Source of the DNA: UBA668 sp038234785
Lineage (GTDB): Bacteria > Actinomycetota > Acidimicrobiia > Acidimicrobiales > Ilumatobacteraceae
Reading direction: 5' to 3'
DNA length: 64,000 nucleotides
NCBI GenBank assembly: GCA_038234785.1
Contig: JBBQTC010000003.1
Coordinates: 1-64,000, forward strand
Shown here: positions 7,620 to 16,340 of the stretch, one piece after another
Layout: each line of letters begins with the position of its first letter
Position numbering within the stretch: position 1 is the first letter of the stretch
Notes under the pieces: generated by a model
The model's database searches: none
What the model saw: the letters and a program-made list of their open reading frames with translations, nothing else
What the model was told of the DNA's origin: nothing
Program-made: the position numbers and the translations under genes

Positions 7620-8717
7620 TCAGTCGTGGAAGCGCACGAAGTGCACCGGCGGGAGGTTGGTCGACACGGTGTTCCAGTGTTCGCCCGCATCGTCGCTGGC
7701 CCACAGCGAACCCGTCGTGGACCCCATCACCAACTGCGTGCCCGAGGGATCGACGTCGAATGCGTGGCGGTACACGAGGTCGTACGCGTGGCGGTCGGGG
7801 AGCCCCGACCCGAACGACTCGAACGACGCACCACCATCGGTGCTGCGGGTGACGACGAGCGCACCGTTGACGGGGATGCGCATCTCGTCCTTCACGGCCG
7901 GGATGAACCAGGCGGTGTCGGGGTCCGTTGGATGAGCGAGCGCGGCGAACCCGAAGACGGATGGCGGGCGCTCGGTGATCTCGGTCCAGTTGCGCCCACC
8001 GTCGACCGAGCGAAAGCAGCCGTTGTGGTGTTGATTCCACACCACGTCGGGAGCGGCTCCACACCGCGAGAGCCGGTGAGGATCCTGCACGATCGGGCCG
8101 AACTCCTCGCCGGGTGGCATGTACTCGTTGCGCATGCCGTGCGTCACGGACCAGGTCTCGCCGGCGTCGTCGGTGATCCACGCACCGCCGCAGGAGATCC
8201 CGATGAGCAGCGTGTCGGGTGACCGTGGGTCGGGTGAGATGCTGTGGATGCCGGGCCAGTCGTACCCGCCACCGAACCACTCGGTGCGCTCGGGCATGTC
8301 CCAGAGCGAACGCACGAGGCTCCAGGACGCGCCGCGGTCGGAGGAGCGGAACAGAGCGCCCGGAATGGTGCCGCACCACAGTTCGTCGGGCCGCTCTGCG
8401 GGGCCGTTCTCGAGTGTCCACATCAGTTGGACCGTCCACGGCCAGGGTTCCTGGGTCATCGGGGAGACATCGGTGGCGTCGGCGGGTCGATCGGGGAACG
8501 CCGGCGCGCCGACCTCTTCCCACACACCGCCCACGTCCTTGCGCCACAGGTGCGAGCCGAAGTGTCCGGTACCGAGCGCCGCGTAGGTCGCTCCGTCGTG
8601 GCCGACGACAGCTGCACTGACCGGCTCGCCGAGGAAGTCGATGTGATCGATCTCCCAGGCATCCCCCGACTGCTCCAATGTGAACAGACCCTTGCGGGTC
8701 CCCACCAACAGACTCAT
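7620..8717 (-). CDS. BNR/Asp-box beta-propeller protein (sialidase/VPS10-like)
   Basis: A 365-residue protein with at least five Asp-box repeats of the form S-x-D-x-G-x-x-W: SSDRGASW, TDDAGETW, SVDGGRNW, STDGGASF and SDDAGEHW. It starts MSLLVGTRKGLFTLE, and no signal peptide is visible, so it is probably cytoplasmic. Such proteins are often labelled exo-alpha-sialidase, but Asp boxes alone do not show sialidase activity and I see no catalytic Arg triad. It starts one base after the stop of the MoaD/ThiS-like gene, which indicates one transcript. Confidence 0.8.
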   Translation of the reverse strand: MSLLVGTRKGLFTLEQSGDAWEIDHIDFLGEPVSAAVVGHDGATYAALGTGHFGSHLWRKDVGGVWEEVGAPAFPDRPADATDVSPMTQEPWPWTVQLMWTLENGPAERPDELWCGTIPGALFRSSDRGASWSLVRSLWDMPERTEWFGGGYDWPGIHSISPDPRSPDTLLIGISCGGAWITDDAGETWSVTHGMRNEYMPPGEEFGPIVQDPHRLSRCGAAPDVVWNQHHNGCFRSVDGGRNWTEITERPPSVFGFAALAHPTDPDTAWFIPAVKDEMRIPVNGALVVTRSTDGGASFESFGSGLPDRHAYDLVYRHAFDVDPSGTQLVMGSTTGSLWASDDAGEHWNTVSTNLPPVHFVRFHD

Positions 8718-8718
8718 C

Positions 8719-8988
8719 TCATCCTCCCGAGAGTGCTTGCATGACGGTGATCTCCGCGGTCGGGGTCACCGGATCGGATTGTGCGGCCGGGTCACGGATC
8801 TGCTCGCCATCGACGAAGACGGCGACGTGCCGACGAACGCGAGACTGTTCGTCGAGCACGTAGGACCGCACCTGCGGGCGGACGGCGAAGTACGACGTCA
8901 AGCACTCCGCGACGGTGGACCCGTCGACCGTTGCCCTGGGACAGTCGACGTGACGGCGAAGGTTCGAGGTGAATGCGATCGACGGCAC
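8719..8988 (-). CDS. MoaD/ThiS-family small protein
   Basis: An 89-residue protein with beta-grasp spacing: MPSIAFTSNLRRHV at the start, VAVFVDGEQI in the middle and ITVMQALSGG at the end. The C-terminal Gly-Gly is the hallmark of MoaD, ThiS and ubiquitin-like proteins, where it is adenylated and converted to a thiocarboxylate. No moaE, thiG, E1-like or cysteine synthase gene is adjacent. The immediate partner is instead the BNR-repeat protein downstream, so the role is probably not the classic one. Confidence 0.8.
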   Translation of the reverse strand: MPSIAFTSNLRRHVDCPRATVDGSTVAECLTSYFAVRPQVRSYVLDEQSRVRRHVAVFVDGEQIRDPAAQSDPVTPTAEITVMQALSGG

Positions 8989-9044
8989 AGACCGAACACT
9001 AGTGCGATCGAGGGTCGGCGAATTTCACGTCACGTTCGAATGCC

Positions 9045-10199
9045 TCAGCGCTGCCCTGGGGTCATGTAGAACCAGATCGGGAACTTGGCGCCGGAGTCCC
9101 TGATGGCGGCGCGGGCCGCGAGGACGGTGGCACCCGCTTCGGTGCGGTCGAAGAACCAGTCCTCCATCGCCCGCCCGCCGGGCATCGGTCCGTCGACGAG
9201 TTCGAGTGCTGCTTCCTCGTAGTACGTGCGGATGTCGTGGCACACCGCGATGGTGTTGCCACCCGGGATGCCGGCCGACGCCCACTCCGCGCCCTTGGCG
9301 ATGGCGTGCAGGGCACCGATGGCCGCTGGCACTCCGTCGGCGTCGATCACCCGACCGACCGAGGAGACACCGCGGCGGGCGAGCGCTCGGTCGTAGGCCT
9401 TTCGCAGACCGCGGGCCTCGTCGACGGCGGGAGGGAGCCCGGGATCGAACCGCGGTGGCAGCGCGCAGGCGACGGGTTGCTCGTCGGCCTCGATGACCTC
9501 GGGATGGTCGACGAGCACCGGTCCCGAGTCGGCCTCGAGCAACGCGAACGCGCGGGCGAGCACGTCGTGTTGGAACTCAGGGTCGGACGGTCGGCCGAGC
9601 GGTCTGCCGAGTGGGAACTCGCAGTGCAGGGCGCGCGGCGGGGCGACCTTCACCGCCATCTCGCGGACCGACGACAGCACGACCGTCGCGATGCCCGCAG
9701 CTTCGAACACATGGGCGAGCACACTCACGGTGCGCGTGCAGAGCGGTCAAACGGGGGTGAGGATGACGACGTCGACGCCGTCCTGACGCAGCGCAGCCGC
9801 CGCGGCCGGACCGCTGTCGAGCCGGATCGTCGCCACGTCGTCGGGTTGGTTGCCGGCGAACGACACGTGGCGCGGGGCCACCGAGCCGATGACTCCACGT
9901 GCGGCGAGTTCTTCCAGACGATCGATCGGATACACGACGTTGAGATCGATGGCGACGCCGGTGTGGTCGAAGTTCGGGCTCCAGTGGCCGAGTACGAGAT
10001 CGCGTCGGGTGCGGTCGATGAGCCGGTAGCTGGTGTCGCCCGCGGTGAAACCTTCGTCGTCGGTGGTGTGCAACGCGGCCGAGGTGACGATGGCGACGGT
10101 CGCCGTAGCCAGTGCGCGAGGAATGACCCAGGCGGGGTTCGGGAACTCGGGTGCGGGCAGCGTGGCCGAGTGGGCCCGCATCATCTGGTCGCCGTTCAT
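9045..10199 (-). CDS. GrdB-family oxidoreductase, probable selenoprotein (in-frame TGA read as Sec)
   Basis: Two frames, 10199-9747 and 9728-9045, are in the same phase and separated only by one TGA (9747-9749) and six sense codons. Read through, the protein has 384 residues, with VVILTPV-U-PLC-TRTVSVLAHVFEAAGI at the junction. In glycine/sarcosine/betaine reductase selenoprotein B homologues this position holds the redox Cys or Sec of a CxxC/UxxC pair after a TPV/TPN turn, so the TGA at residue 151 fits selenocysteine and not a random nonsense mutation. N-terminal DLNVVYPIDRLEELAARGVIGSVAPRH and C-terminal IPGGNTIAVCHD and WFFDRTEAG also fit the family. A hairpin follows the TGA. It lies 4 bases downstream of the DUF2855 gene. 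The substrate is unknown, and the Sec machinery (selABC, selD) is not in the window. The alternative is a recent pseudogene. Confidence 0.75.
9719..9739 (-). promoter_or_regulatory. candidate bacterial SECIS hairpin
   Basis: In the mRNA, GCACGC begins 8 bases after the TGA and pairs with GTGTGC (one G-U). A G/A mismatch, a C-A/T-G extension and a CCG apical loop follow; the loop starts about 17 bases after the TGA. Bacterial SECIS elements are short hairpins just 3' of the UGA with the loop roughly 16-37 bases away, so geometry fits. Sequence conservation of SECIS is low and folding was done by eye. Confidence 0.4.
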
Positions 10200-10203
10200 C
10201 GGG

Positions 10204-11748
10204 TCAGCCTTCCACGCGTTCGAGGCAGGCGGTGAACCCGACGTACGTCCACACGAGCTGGTCGCCGTCGATGCGCCGGGTCACCTCGATGGGGAGACCG
10301 GCCGGCCGTAGGACGTGCACCCCGTGCTCGAAGGTGGCCACCACGCTGATCTCGGTGGAGCGATCGAACTCGGCGACGTCGCGGACACCGTTCTCTTCGG
10401 TGCCGTCGGCCCGCATGTCGTGCACGATGCCCGATGCGGTGACGATCACCCGATTGCCACACTGCTCGATCCGCTGGATCTTTCCGATGGCGGCGTGGGT
10501 CGGGTCGTCGGCGCCGTTCACCTCGACGCTGACGACCTGCCATGTCCCTCGCATGTCGGGCGCCCCGTTGACGAGCGGTTCCGTACACGTCGAGAGGAAC
10601 GGCGGTGGCATCTCCGTCCAACCACCTGCCGGCGTGTGCGCAACGGGGATGTCGTCGGCAGCGACGGCATTCGGGCCGCCGTCGGACAGCGAGAGAATCG
10701 CGCCGATCTCGGGGCGGTTGGCGCCGTCGAGCGTGGATCGGTACACGGCCTCCACCGCAGCGGGGCCCGAGGATCGCTCGATGACCATCCACCCCATCGA
10801 ATGACGGAGGAACTCGGAGAGTGCCGCTGCGATACGTGCGTCGAACTCCTCACGGCCCCAGTCCTGCGACCGCTTCTTCATCTGCGTCGGCGCGAAGAAG
10901 AAGCTCGGAGTCGGCCCGGGGAGTGCGTCGTCGTCGGCGGGGGCGCTCCAATGGGTCGCGCCCACGCTGCACGAGTACGCCAGGTTGTCGCCGAAGTGCC
11001 GATGGATCCGGCCGCGCACGCCCGCATCGCCGGCCATGTCGACCACCGCCGAACGCGACGAGGGGTCGAGCGACTCGATGTCGTCGTAGGTGAGGACCGA
11101 GTCGTAGAGACCGGTGGACGCGACGAACGCAACGTTGGGCGCCGAAGTGAGCCCGATCACCCGGGCGACGCCGCGGGCACGGAGGCGATGCGCGAGTGCG
11201 ATGGAGGTCCGGCTGGAGGCGCTCGTGACCAGGACCGAGTCGACGCCGAAGTAGTCCTGATCGTGCAGGAAGTCCTCGACGAGGTAGGACGTGATGAAGA
11301 GTCCGCGGGCGATGAGGTATTCACCCTCGAGCGCGACGTCGTATGCCGGATCGGAGGCGACGAGGTTGAACGAGCGATAAGCCGACGCGTGGGGCGCCCG
11401 GTGCTCCGCACGGTCGGTGAAGCCGCCGACGGCGGCGGCGGCGTCGACCACATGATGATCGGACATCGGGAAGAAGCCGAAGTAGCGACCCCCGATCGCG
11501 ATGTCGGCATTCGCCGAACGAACGACTCGGCCGATGCCCATTACGGGGATCCGACCCCAAGGTGCCTCGGTAGGGAAGAAGCCCCAGTAGTCGAGCATGT
11601 CGCCGGCGACGGCATAGGTGATGTTGTTCGCGGTGAACGCGAACGACTCGAGTTCCAGCAGCACCTGGCCGTTGGCCAACACGGCCGGCGGCATCGACCC
11701 GACGACGCGGGTGTGGTGGAAGTCGGTCCGGTCGACCTCGAAGTTCAT
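10204..11748 (-). CDS. DUF2855 family protein with C-terminal lipocalin-like extension
   Basis: A 514-residue protein. Residues 1 to about 360 match the DUF2855 pattern, a medium-chain-reductase-like fold: LANGQVLLELESFAFTANNITYAVAGD near the start, VLVTSASSRTSIALAHRL where a nucleotide-binding strand-turn would be, then VGATHW and FFFAPTQMKKRSQDWG. The last about 115 residues (MRGTWQVVSVEVNGADD onward) form a separate beta-rich segment resembling lipocalin-like domains and make the protein longer than usual for the family. I chose the ATG at 11748; the very long upstream frame is antisense to the sulfatase. Enzyme activity is unknown. Confidence 0.75.
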   Translation of the reverse strand: MNFEVDRTDFHHTRVVGSMPPAVLANGQVLLELESFAFTANNITYAVAGDMLDYWGFFPTEAPWGRIPVMGIGRVVRSANADIAIGGRYFGFFPMSDHHVVDAAAAVGGFTDRAEHRAPHASAYRSFNLVASDPAYDVALEGEYLIARGLFITSYLVEDFLHDQDYFGVDSVLVTSASSRTSIALAHRLRARGVARVIGLTSAPNVAFVASTGLYDSVLTYDDIESLDPSSRSAVVDMAGDAGVRGRIHRHFGDNLAYSCSVGATHWSAPADDDALPGPTPSFFFAPTQMKKRSQDWGREEFDARIAAALSEFLRHSMGWMVIERSSGPAAVEAVYRSTLDGANRPEIGAILSLSDGGPNAVAADDIPVAHTPAGGWTEMPPPFLSTCTEPLVNGAPDMRGTWQVVSVEVNGADDPTHAAIGKIQRIEQCGNRVIVTASGIVHDMRADGTEENGVRDVAEFDRSTEISVVATFEHGVHVLRPAGLPIEVTRRIDGDQLVWTYVGFTACLERVEG

Positions 11749-11799
11749 CGTGGGGCCGTCTGATGTGAGCGCGTGAAGTCCGCTGCGGACCGCAAATCT

Positions 11800-11820
11800 A
11801 TTGCCATGTAGACTGACAAT
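11800..11820. promoter_or_regulatory. candidate operator between DUF2855 and sulfatase genes
   Basis: ATTGCCA and TGACAAT form an imperfect 7-bp inverted repeat (6 of 7 paired) with a 7-base spacer. It sits in the 99-base divergent intergenic region, 28 bases before the sulfatase start and 52 before the DUF2855 start, where one regulator could control both directions. The regulator is unknown. Confidence 0.4.
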
Positions 11821-11847
11821 ACATTTCTCAGCGAGGGGGTCGTCGAC

Positions 11848-14112
11848 GTGGGCGTCAACGAAGGGTTTCAGGGCCGGATCGGCCGGACGGTCGCCGAGTC
11901 GGAGCCGCACTTCGAGCAGGCGCCGCATCCCGGCGAAGACGCGCCGAACGTCGTGATCGTTTTGCTTGACGACACCGGATTCGCCCAGTTCGGATGCTTC
12001 GGATCCGACATCGACACGCCGAACATCGACGCGCTGGCGGCCCACGGGCTGCAGTTCACGAACTTCCATGTCACGCCGCTCTGCTCGCCGACGCGGGCAG
12101 CGCTGCTCACGGGACGCTCCAATCATGCGGTCGGGATGCGGTCCGTGTCGAACTTCGTCACCGGCTTCCCGAACCAGCTCGGCCACATCTCCAACCGCGC
12201 CGCCACGGTTGCCGAGGTGCTCGGCGACGCCGGGTACGCCACGTTCGCCCTCGGCAAGTGGCACCTCGCTCCGATGGAGCAGTGCTCGGCTGCCGGGCCC
12301 TTCGACCAGTGGCCGTTGGGCCGCGGGTTCCAACGCTTCTACGGCTTCCTCGACGGCGAGACCGATCAGTTCTATCCCGAGCTGGTCGCCGACAACCACC
12401 CGATCCACACTCCCGGAACGCCCGACGACGGCTACCACGTCTCCGAGGATCTGGTCGACCAAGCCCTGAAGATGATCGCCGACTCGAAGGGGGTGCGTCC
12501 CGACCGCCCGTTCTTCACCTACCTCGCGTTCGGTGCCACTCACGCGCCGCACCAGGCGCCGCCCGAATACCTCGCCAAGTACCGCGGCCGGTACGACGAG
12601 GGTTGGGACATCGTCCGCGAACGGTGGTTCCAGCGGCAACTCGAGCTCGGTGTCATCCCCGAGGGCACGCAGCTCGCGCCGCGGAATCCGGGCGTGAAGC
12701 CGTGGGACGAACTCTCCGACAACGAGCGGCGGTTGGCCGCCAGACTGCAGGAGGCGTTCGCCGCGTTCCTCGATCACACCGATGTCCAGATCGGCCGGCT
12801 GGTGGAGGGGCTGGGTCGACTGGGCCAGCTCGACAACACGATCCTGGTGGTGCATTCCGACAACGGCGCCTCGCAGGAGGGCGGTCCCTTCGGTGTCATG
12901 CACGAGATGAAGTTCTTCAACGGCATCATCGAGATGCCCGACGAGGCAGTCGAACGGATCGACACCATCGGCGGGCCGAACAGCCACACCAACTACCCGT
13001 GGGGATGGGCGCAGTGCGGCAACGCGCCGTTCCGTTGGTACAAGCAGAACACGCACGAGGGCGGGGTGCACGTGCCGATGGTGTTCCACTGGCCCGACGG
13101 AATTCCCGCCGACCAGCGCGGCACGATCCGCGAGCAGTTCACCTTCGTCGCCGATGTCGTGCCGACCGTGTACGACCTGGTGGGTGTCGAGCCGCCCGCC
13201 GTTCGACGTGGTCTCGACCAGCTGCCGGTCACCGGCCACTCCTTCGCATCAGTGCTCGCAGACGCCGCCGCGCCCGCCGTGAACCGCGTCCAGTACTTCG
13301 AGAACGCGGGCAGCATGGCGCTCGTTGCGGAGAACTGGAAGGCGGTGCTCAAGCACACGCCCGGCGCCGATCCGGCCGGGGAGGCGTGGGAGCTCTACGA
13401 CCTCGCGGTGGACCGTTCCGAGTGCAACGATCTCGCTGCGGCGGAGCCGACGCGATTGGCCGAGATGGTCGCGTTGTGGGATCAGGAGGCCGAACGGCAC
13501 GGCGTGTTCCCGCTCGACGATCGTGGGGTGCAGTTGTTCGGCGCTCGGTTCCGGGCGCGGTCGCCACACCCCGAGAACCGTCGATACCTCTACCGCCCGC
13601 CGATGTCGCCGCTCCCCGGGCAGGCCTCGGCGGCCATTGGCGGCCGGCACGTCGACCTGACGGCGCGGATCACCTTCGCCGACGGCGACGAAGGAGTGCT
13701 CTTCGCCACCGGAACACAGAACTCGGGCATCTCCATGTTCGTGCAGAACCGGCGCTTCGTGCTCGATTACAACGCATTCAGCCACCACACGGTCATCGAG
13801 TCCGACATGGTCCTGCCGCCGGGCGACGTCGAGTTGGTGGTGCGGCTACGTCGTGGCGAGGGCATGGCAGGCACCGCGGCGATCGAGGTCAACGGCGCGC
13901 CAGCGGGTGCGGCCGACCTCGCGCTGTTCATGCGCATGATCTCCTCGATCGGTCCCAGCGTCGGCGCCGACCACGGCTCGCCCGTCTCGGAGCGGTACTC
14001 GGCGCCCTATGAGTTCACGGGCACGTTGCACGAGATCGTCGTGCAATCGAGCCCCGACAAGTACGGCGACACGGCTGCGGCGGCCGAGCGCGCGGAGATG
14101 TCGCGTCAGTAG
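11848..14112 (+). CDS. type I sulfatase (arylsulfatase family)
   Basis: A 754-residue hydrolase of sulfate esters. VVIVLLDDTGFAQFG gives the two metal-binding Asp residues (41, 42), and LCSPTRAALLTGR holds Cys79 in the C-x-P-x-R motif that is converted to formylglycine. FALGKWHL, FTYLAFGATHAPHQAP and VVHSDNGASQEGG supply the remaining active-site residues. The C-terminal third, from about residue 590, is an added beta-rich domain. No signal peptide is visible, so it appears cytoplasmic. Translation starts at GTG 11848 after a GAGGGGG ribosome site. Divergent from the DUF2855-selenoprotein operon; the substrate is unknown. Confidence 0.92.
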   Translation: MGVNEGFQGRIGRTVAESEPHFEQAPHPGEDAPNVVIVLLDDTGFAQFGCFGSDIDTPNIDALAAHGLQFTNFHVTPLCSPTRAALLTGRSNHAVGMRSVSNFVTGFPNQLGHISNRAATVAEVLGDAGYATFALGKWHLAPMEQCSAAGPFDQWPLGRGFQRFYGFLDGETDQFYPELVADNHPIHTPGTPDDGYHVSEDLVDQALKMIADSKGVRPDRPFFTYLAFGATHAPHQAPPEYLAKYRGRYDEGWDIVRERWFQRQLELGVIPEGTQLAPRNPGVKPWDELSDNERRLAARLQEAFAAFLDHTDVQIGRLVEGLGRLGQLDNTILVVHSDNGASQEGGPFGVMHEMKFFNGIIEMPDEAVERIDTIGGPNSHTNYPWGWAQCGNAPFRWYKQNTHEGGVHVPMVFHWPDGIPADQRGTIREQFTFVADVVPTVYDLVGVEPPAVRRGLDQLPVTGHSFASVLADAAAPAVNRVQYFENAGSMALVAENWKAVLKHTPGADPAGEAWELYDLAVDRSECNDLAAAEPTRLAEMVALWDQEAERHGVFPLDDRGVQLFGARFRARSPHPENRRYLYRPPMSPLPGQASAAIGGRHVDLTARITFADGDEGVLFATGTQNSGISMFVQNRRFVLDYNAFSHHTVIESDMVLPPGDVELVVRLRRGEGMAGTAAIEVNGAPAGAADLALFMRMISSIGPSVGADHGSPVSERYSAPYEFTGTLHEIVVQSSPDKYGDTAAAAERAEMSRQ

Positions 14113-14233
14113 CCGTGCCAGTAGCCGTACCAGCCGCCGTACCCGCAGCCGCCCGACGGTGTGACGACCCGTCCCCTACCATGGAGGCGCGCCGTTCGCG
14201 ACCGTGGGTGGTGCGGGATCGAGGCCCTCACGC

Positions 14234-16339
14234 ATGAGTGCAGTGCAACCCAGCCCGTGGGTGCTCGCCACCGAGTCGACGAGTCTCGGCGACCCGACCA
14301 GTCTGGTCACCCTCGTCGACGGTCAGACGTTCTGCCTCAGCGGCCGTAGTGGCGACTTCAGCGACAACCCCACGCACGGTGTGTTCTTCGCCGACATGCG
14401 AGTGCTCAGTCAGGCCCGGCTGCTCGTCGGCGGGAACCTGGTGGAGCCGTTGGCGGTCGCGCTCACCGACGCCAGCAGTGCGACCTTCGTGGGGCGTTCA
14501 AAGCTCGTTTCTTCGACCGAGCCGCGTGTGTTGGTGATGCGTCGCCGCTCGCTCGGATCGGTCTGGCACGAGGAGATCGAGGTTCGCAACACCGGCGAGA
14601 CGCCCGTGTCGCTGATCGCCGAGTTGGAGGTCGCCGCCGACTTCGCCGACGTGTTCTCGGTGAAGGAAGGACGTCCGCTCGTCGAGGGTGCGCACTCGAC
14701 GGAGGTGTTGGATCAGGCCCTGGAATTCCAATGGCGCCTCGGCGACGTCCACCGAACGATGCGACTCACCATCGACGGGGCCGAAGCGCATGTCACGCCG
14801 CGCGGTTTCCTGTGGTCGATGCGACTGGACCAGCACCAGGCGTGCAACGTCCGGTTCAACCTCACCGTCGCGCTCGGTGACGAGTGGATCGAACAGCGAC
14901 ACCACCACCCGAGCCTGGCCAACGCGTCCGCCCGGGGCCGGCACTGGCTGGCCGGCGTGCCCAAACTGCGCACCGTCGATCGACGACTCAGCAGTGCGTT
15001 CGATCGCTCGGTGGCCGACATCGGCGCGCTGCGATTGCACGACCCGACCGGCCGACATCGTCCTGTCATCGCCGCCGGCGCACCTTGGTACATGACCCTC
15101 TTCGGACGCGACGCACTGATCAGCGCCTACATGGCGCTGCCCATCGATCCGTCACTCGCGCTCGGCGTCCTGCAGGCGCTCGCCGAGTTGCAGGGTCGCA
15201 ACGTCGACGACGTCACCGAAGAACAGCCGGGCCGGATCATGCACGAGACGCGCTACCTCGGCGTCGCCTCGCCCTCGCTCACGGGGGGCAACACGTACTA
15301 CGGGTCCGTCGATGCGTCGCCGCTCTTCGTGGTGTTGCTCGGCGAACTCGCTCGCTGGGGGCTCCCCGAGGAGGTGCTGCTCGACCTCCTCTCGAACGCG
15401 GATCGTGCTCTCGAGTGGATGCACAAGTACGGCGACCGCGACGACGACGGGTACATCGAGTACTGCCGGACGTCTGATCGTGGCCTGATCAACCAGGGCT
15501 GGAAGGACTCGGTCGACGGCATCCGCTACCACGACGGCCGCATCGCCGAGGCCCCGCTGGCGCTCTGCGAGGTGCAGGGCTACGCGTATGCCGCGCACAT
15601 GGCCCGCGCCGCGATCGCTGCCCGGCTGCAGCGACCCGACGAGGAGGCAGAGCACCTTGGCATCGCCCGCGACCTGAAGCGCCGATTCAACCGCGACTTC
15701 TGGATCGACGACCTCGGGTGGTTCGCGGTTGCCCTCGACGCCGACAAGCAGCAGGTCGACTCGCTGGCCTCGAACATGGGCCACTGCCTGTGGAGCGGAA
15801 TCGTCGACCACGACCACGCGGAGGCCGTGGCTGACCGTCTCATGTCGCCGGAGATGTGGAGTGGATGGGGCATCCGCACCCTCGCCAGCGACGAGGTCGC
15901 GTACGACCCGATGAGCTACCACTGCGGGACGGTGTGGCCCCACGACGGCGCGCTGTGCGCCGCCGGGCTGCGGGCCTACGGGTTCGACTTCCAGGCGTTG
16001 ACCATCGCCAAGGGCTTGCTCTCGGCGGCCGATGCCTGGAACGGTCGGCTTCCGGAACTGTTCTGTGGGCTCGACCAGGAGGACGTCGGTACGCCGGTGC
16101 CCTTCCCCACCTCGTGTTCGCCGCAGGCGTGGGCGGCGGCGACGCCGTTCATGTTGCTCCGTACCGTGCTGGGGATCGAGCCCGACGACGACGAGGGACT
16201 CGTTGTCGATCCGATCCCGGGTGCAGTGGAGGACGATCTGCTGATGACCGGAGCGCGCCGCCTCGATGGGCGCTTCGACGTGCGGATCAACGATGGCGTT
16301 GCGTCCGTCCACCGATGGGCGGCGGGTCGCGAGGGCTGA
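14234..16339 (+). CDS. amylo-alpha-1,6-glucosidase / glycogen debranching-type protein
   Basis: A 701-residue protein with an N-terminal glycogen-debranching domain (TLVDGQTFCLSGRSGDF and GVFFADMRVLS) and a C-terminal (alpha/alpha)6 GH-like domain with PWYMTLFGRDALISAYMAL, YIEYCRTSDRGLINQGWKDS and HCGTVWPHDGALCAAGL. The family cleaves alpha-1,6 branches or related glucosidic bonds in glycogen and maltodextrins; sucrose or glucosylglycerate substrates are also known among relatives. I chose the ATG at 14234 and not the longer frame. It faces the HAD phosphatase gene with one base between stops, and trehalose synthesis genes follow. Confidence 0.88.
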   Translation: MSAVQPSPWVLATESTSLGDPTSLVTLVDGQTFCLSGRSGDFSDNPTHGVFFADMRVLSQARLLVGGNLVEPLAVALTDASSATFVGRSKLVSSTEPRVLVMRRRSLGSVWHEEIEVRNTGETPVSLIAELEVAADFADVFSVKEGRPLVEGAHSTEVLDQALEFQWRLGDVHRTMRLTIDGAEAHVTPRGFLWSMRLDQHQACNVRFNLTVALGDEWIEQRHHHPSLANASARGRHWLAGVPKLRTVDRRLSSAFDRSVADIGALRLHDPTGRHRPVIAAGAPWYMTLFGRDALISAYMALPIDPSLALGVLQALAELQGRNVDDVTEEQPGRIMHETRYLGVASPSLTGGNTYYGSVDASPLFVVLLGELARWGLPEEVLLDLLSNADRALEWMHKYGDRDDDGYIEYCRTSDRGLINQGWKDSVDGIRYHDGRIAEAPLALCEVQGYAYAAHMARAAIAARLQRPDEEAEHLGIARDLKRRFNRDFWIDDLGWFAVALDADKQQVDSLASNMGHCLWSGIVDHDHAEAVADRLMSPEMWSGWGIRTLASDEVAYDPMSYHCGTVWPHDGALCAAGLRAYGFDFQALTIAKGLLSAADAWNGRLPELFCGLDQEDVGTPVPFPTSCSPQAWAAATPFMLLRTVLGIEPDDDEGLVVDPIPGAVEDDLLMTGARRLDGRFDVRINDGVASVHRWAAGREG

Positions 16340-16340
16340 C

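Noticed and set aside
9045..9728. Separate short gene starting at GTG 9728
   Set aside because: It is in phase with the upstream frame and lacks its own N-terminus; the family needs the upstream half, so I treat both as one gene with a TGA codon.
10204..13239. 1011-codon frame running through the sulfatase gene
   Set aside because: Only its last 514 codons (from 11748) look like a protein family. The rest is antisense to the sulfatase and has no family features.
14113..14233. Short agccgt-type repeats before the debranching gene
   Set aside because: The copies differ in spacing and sequence and fit biased composition.
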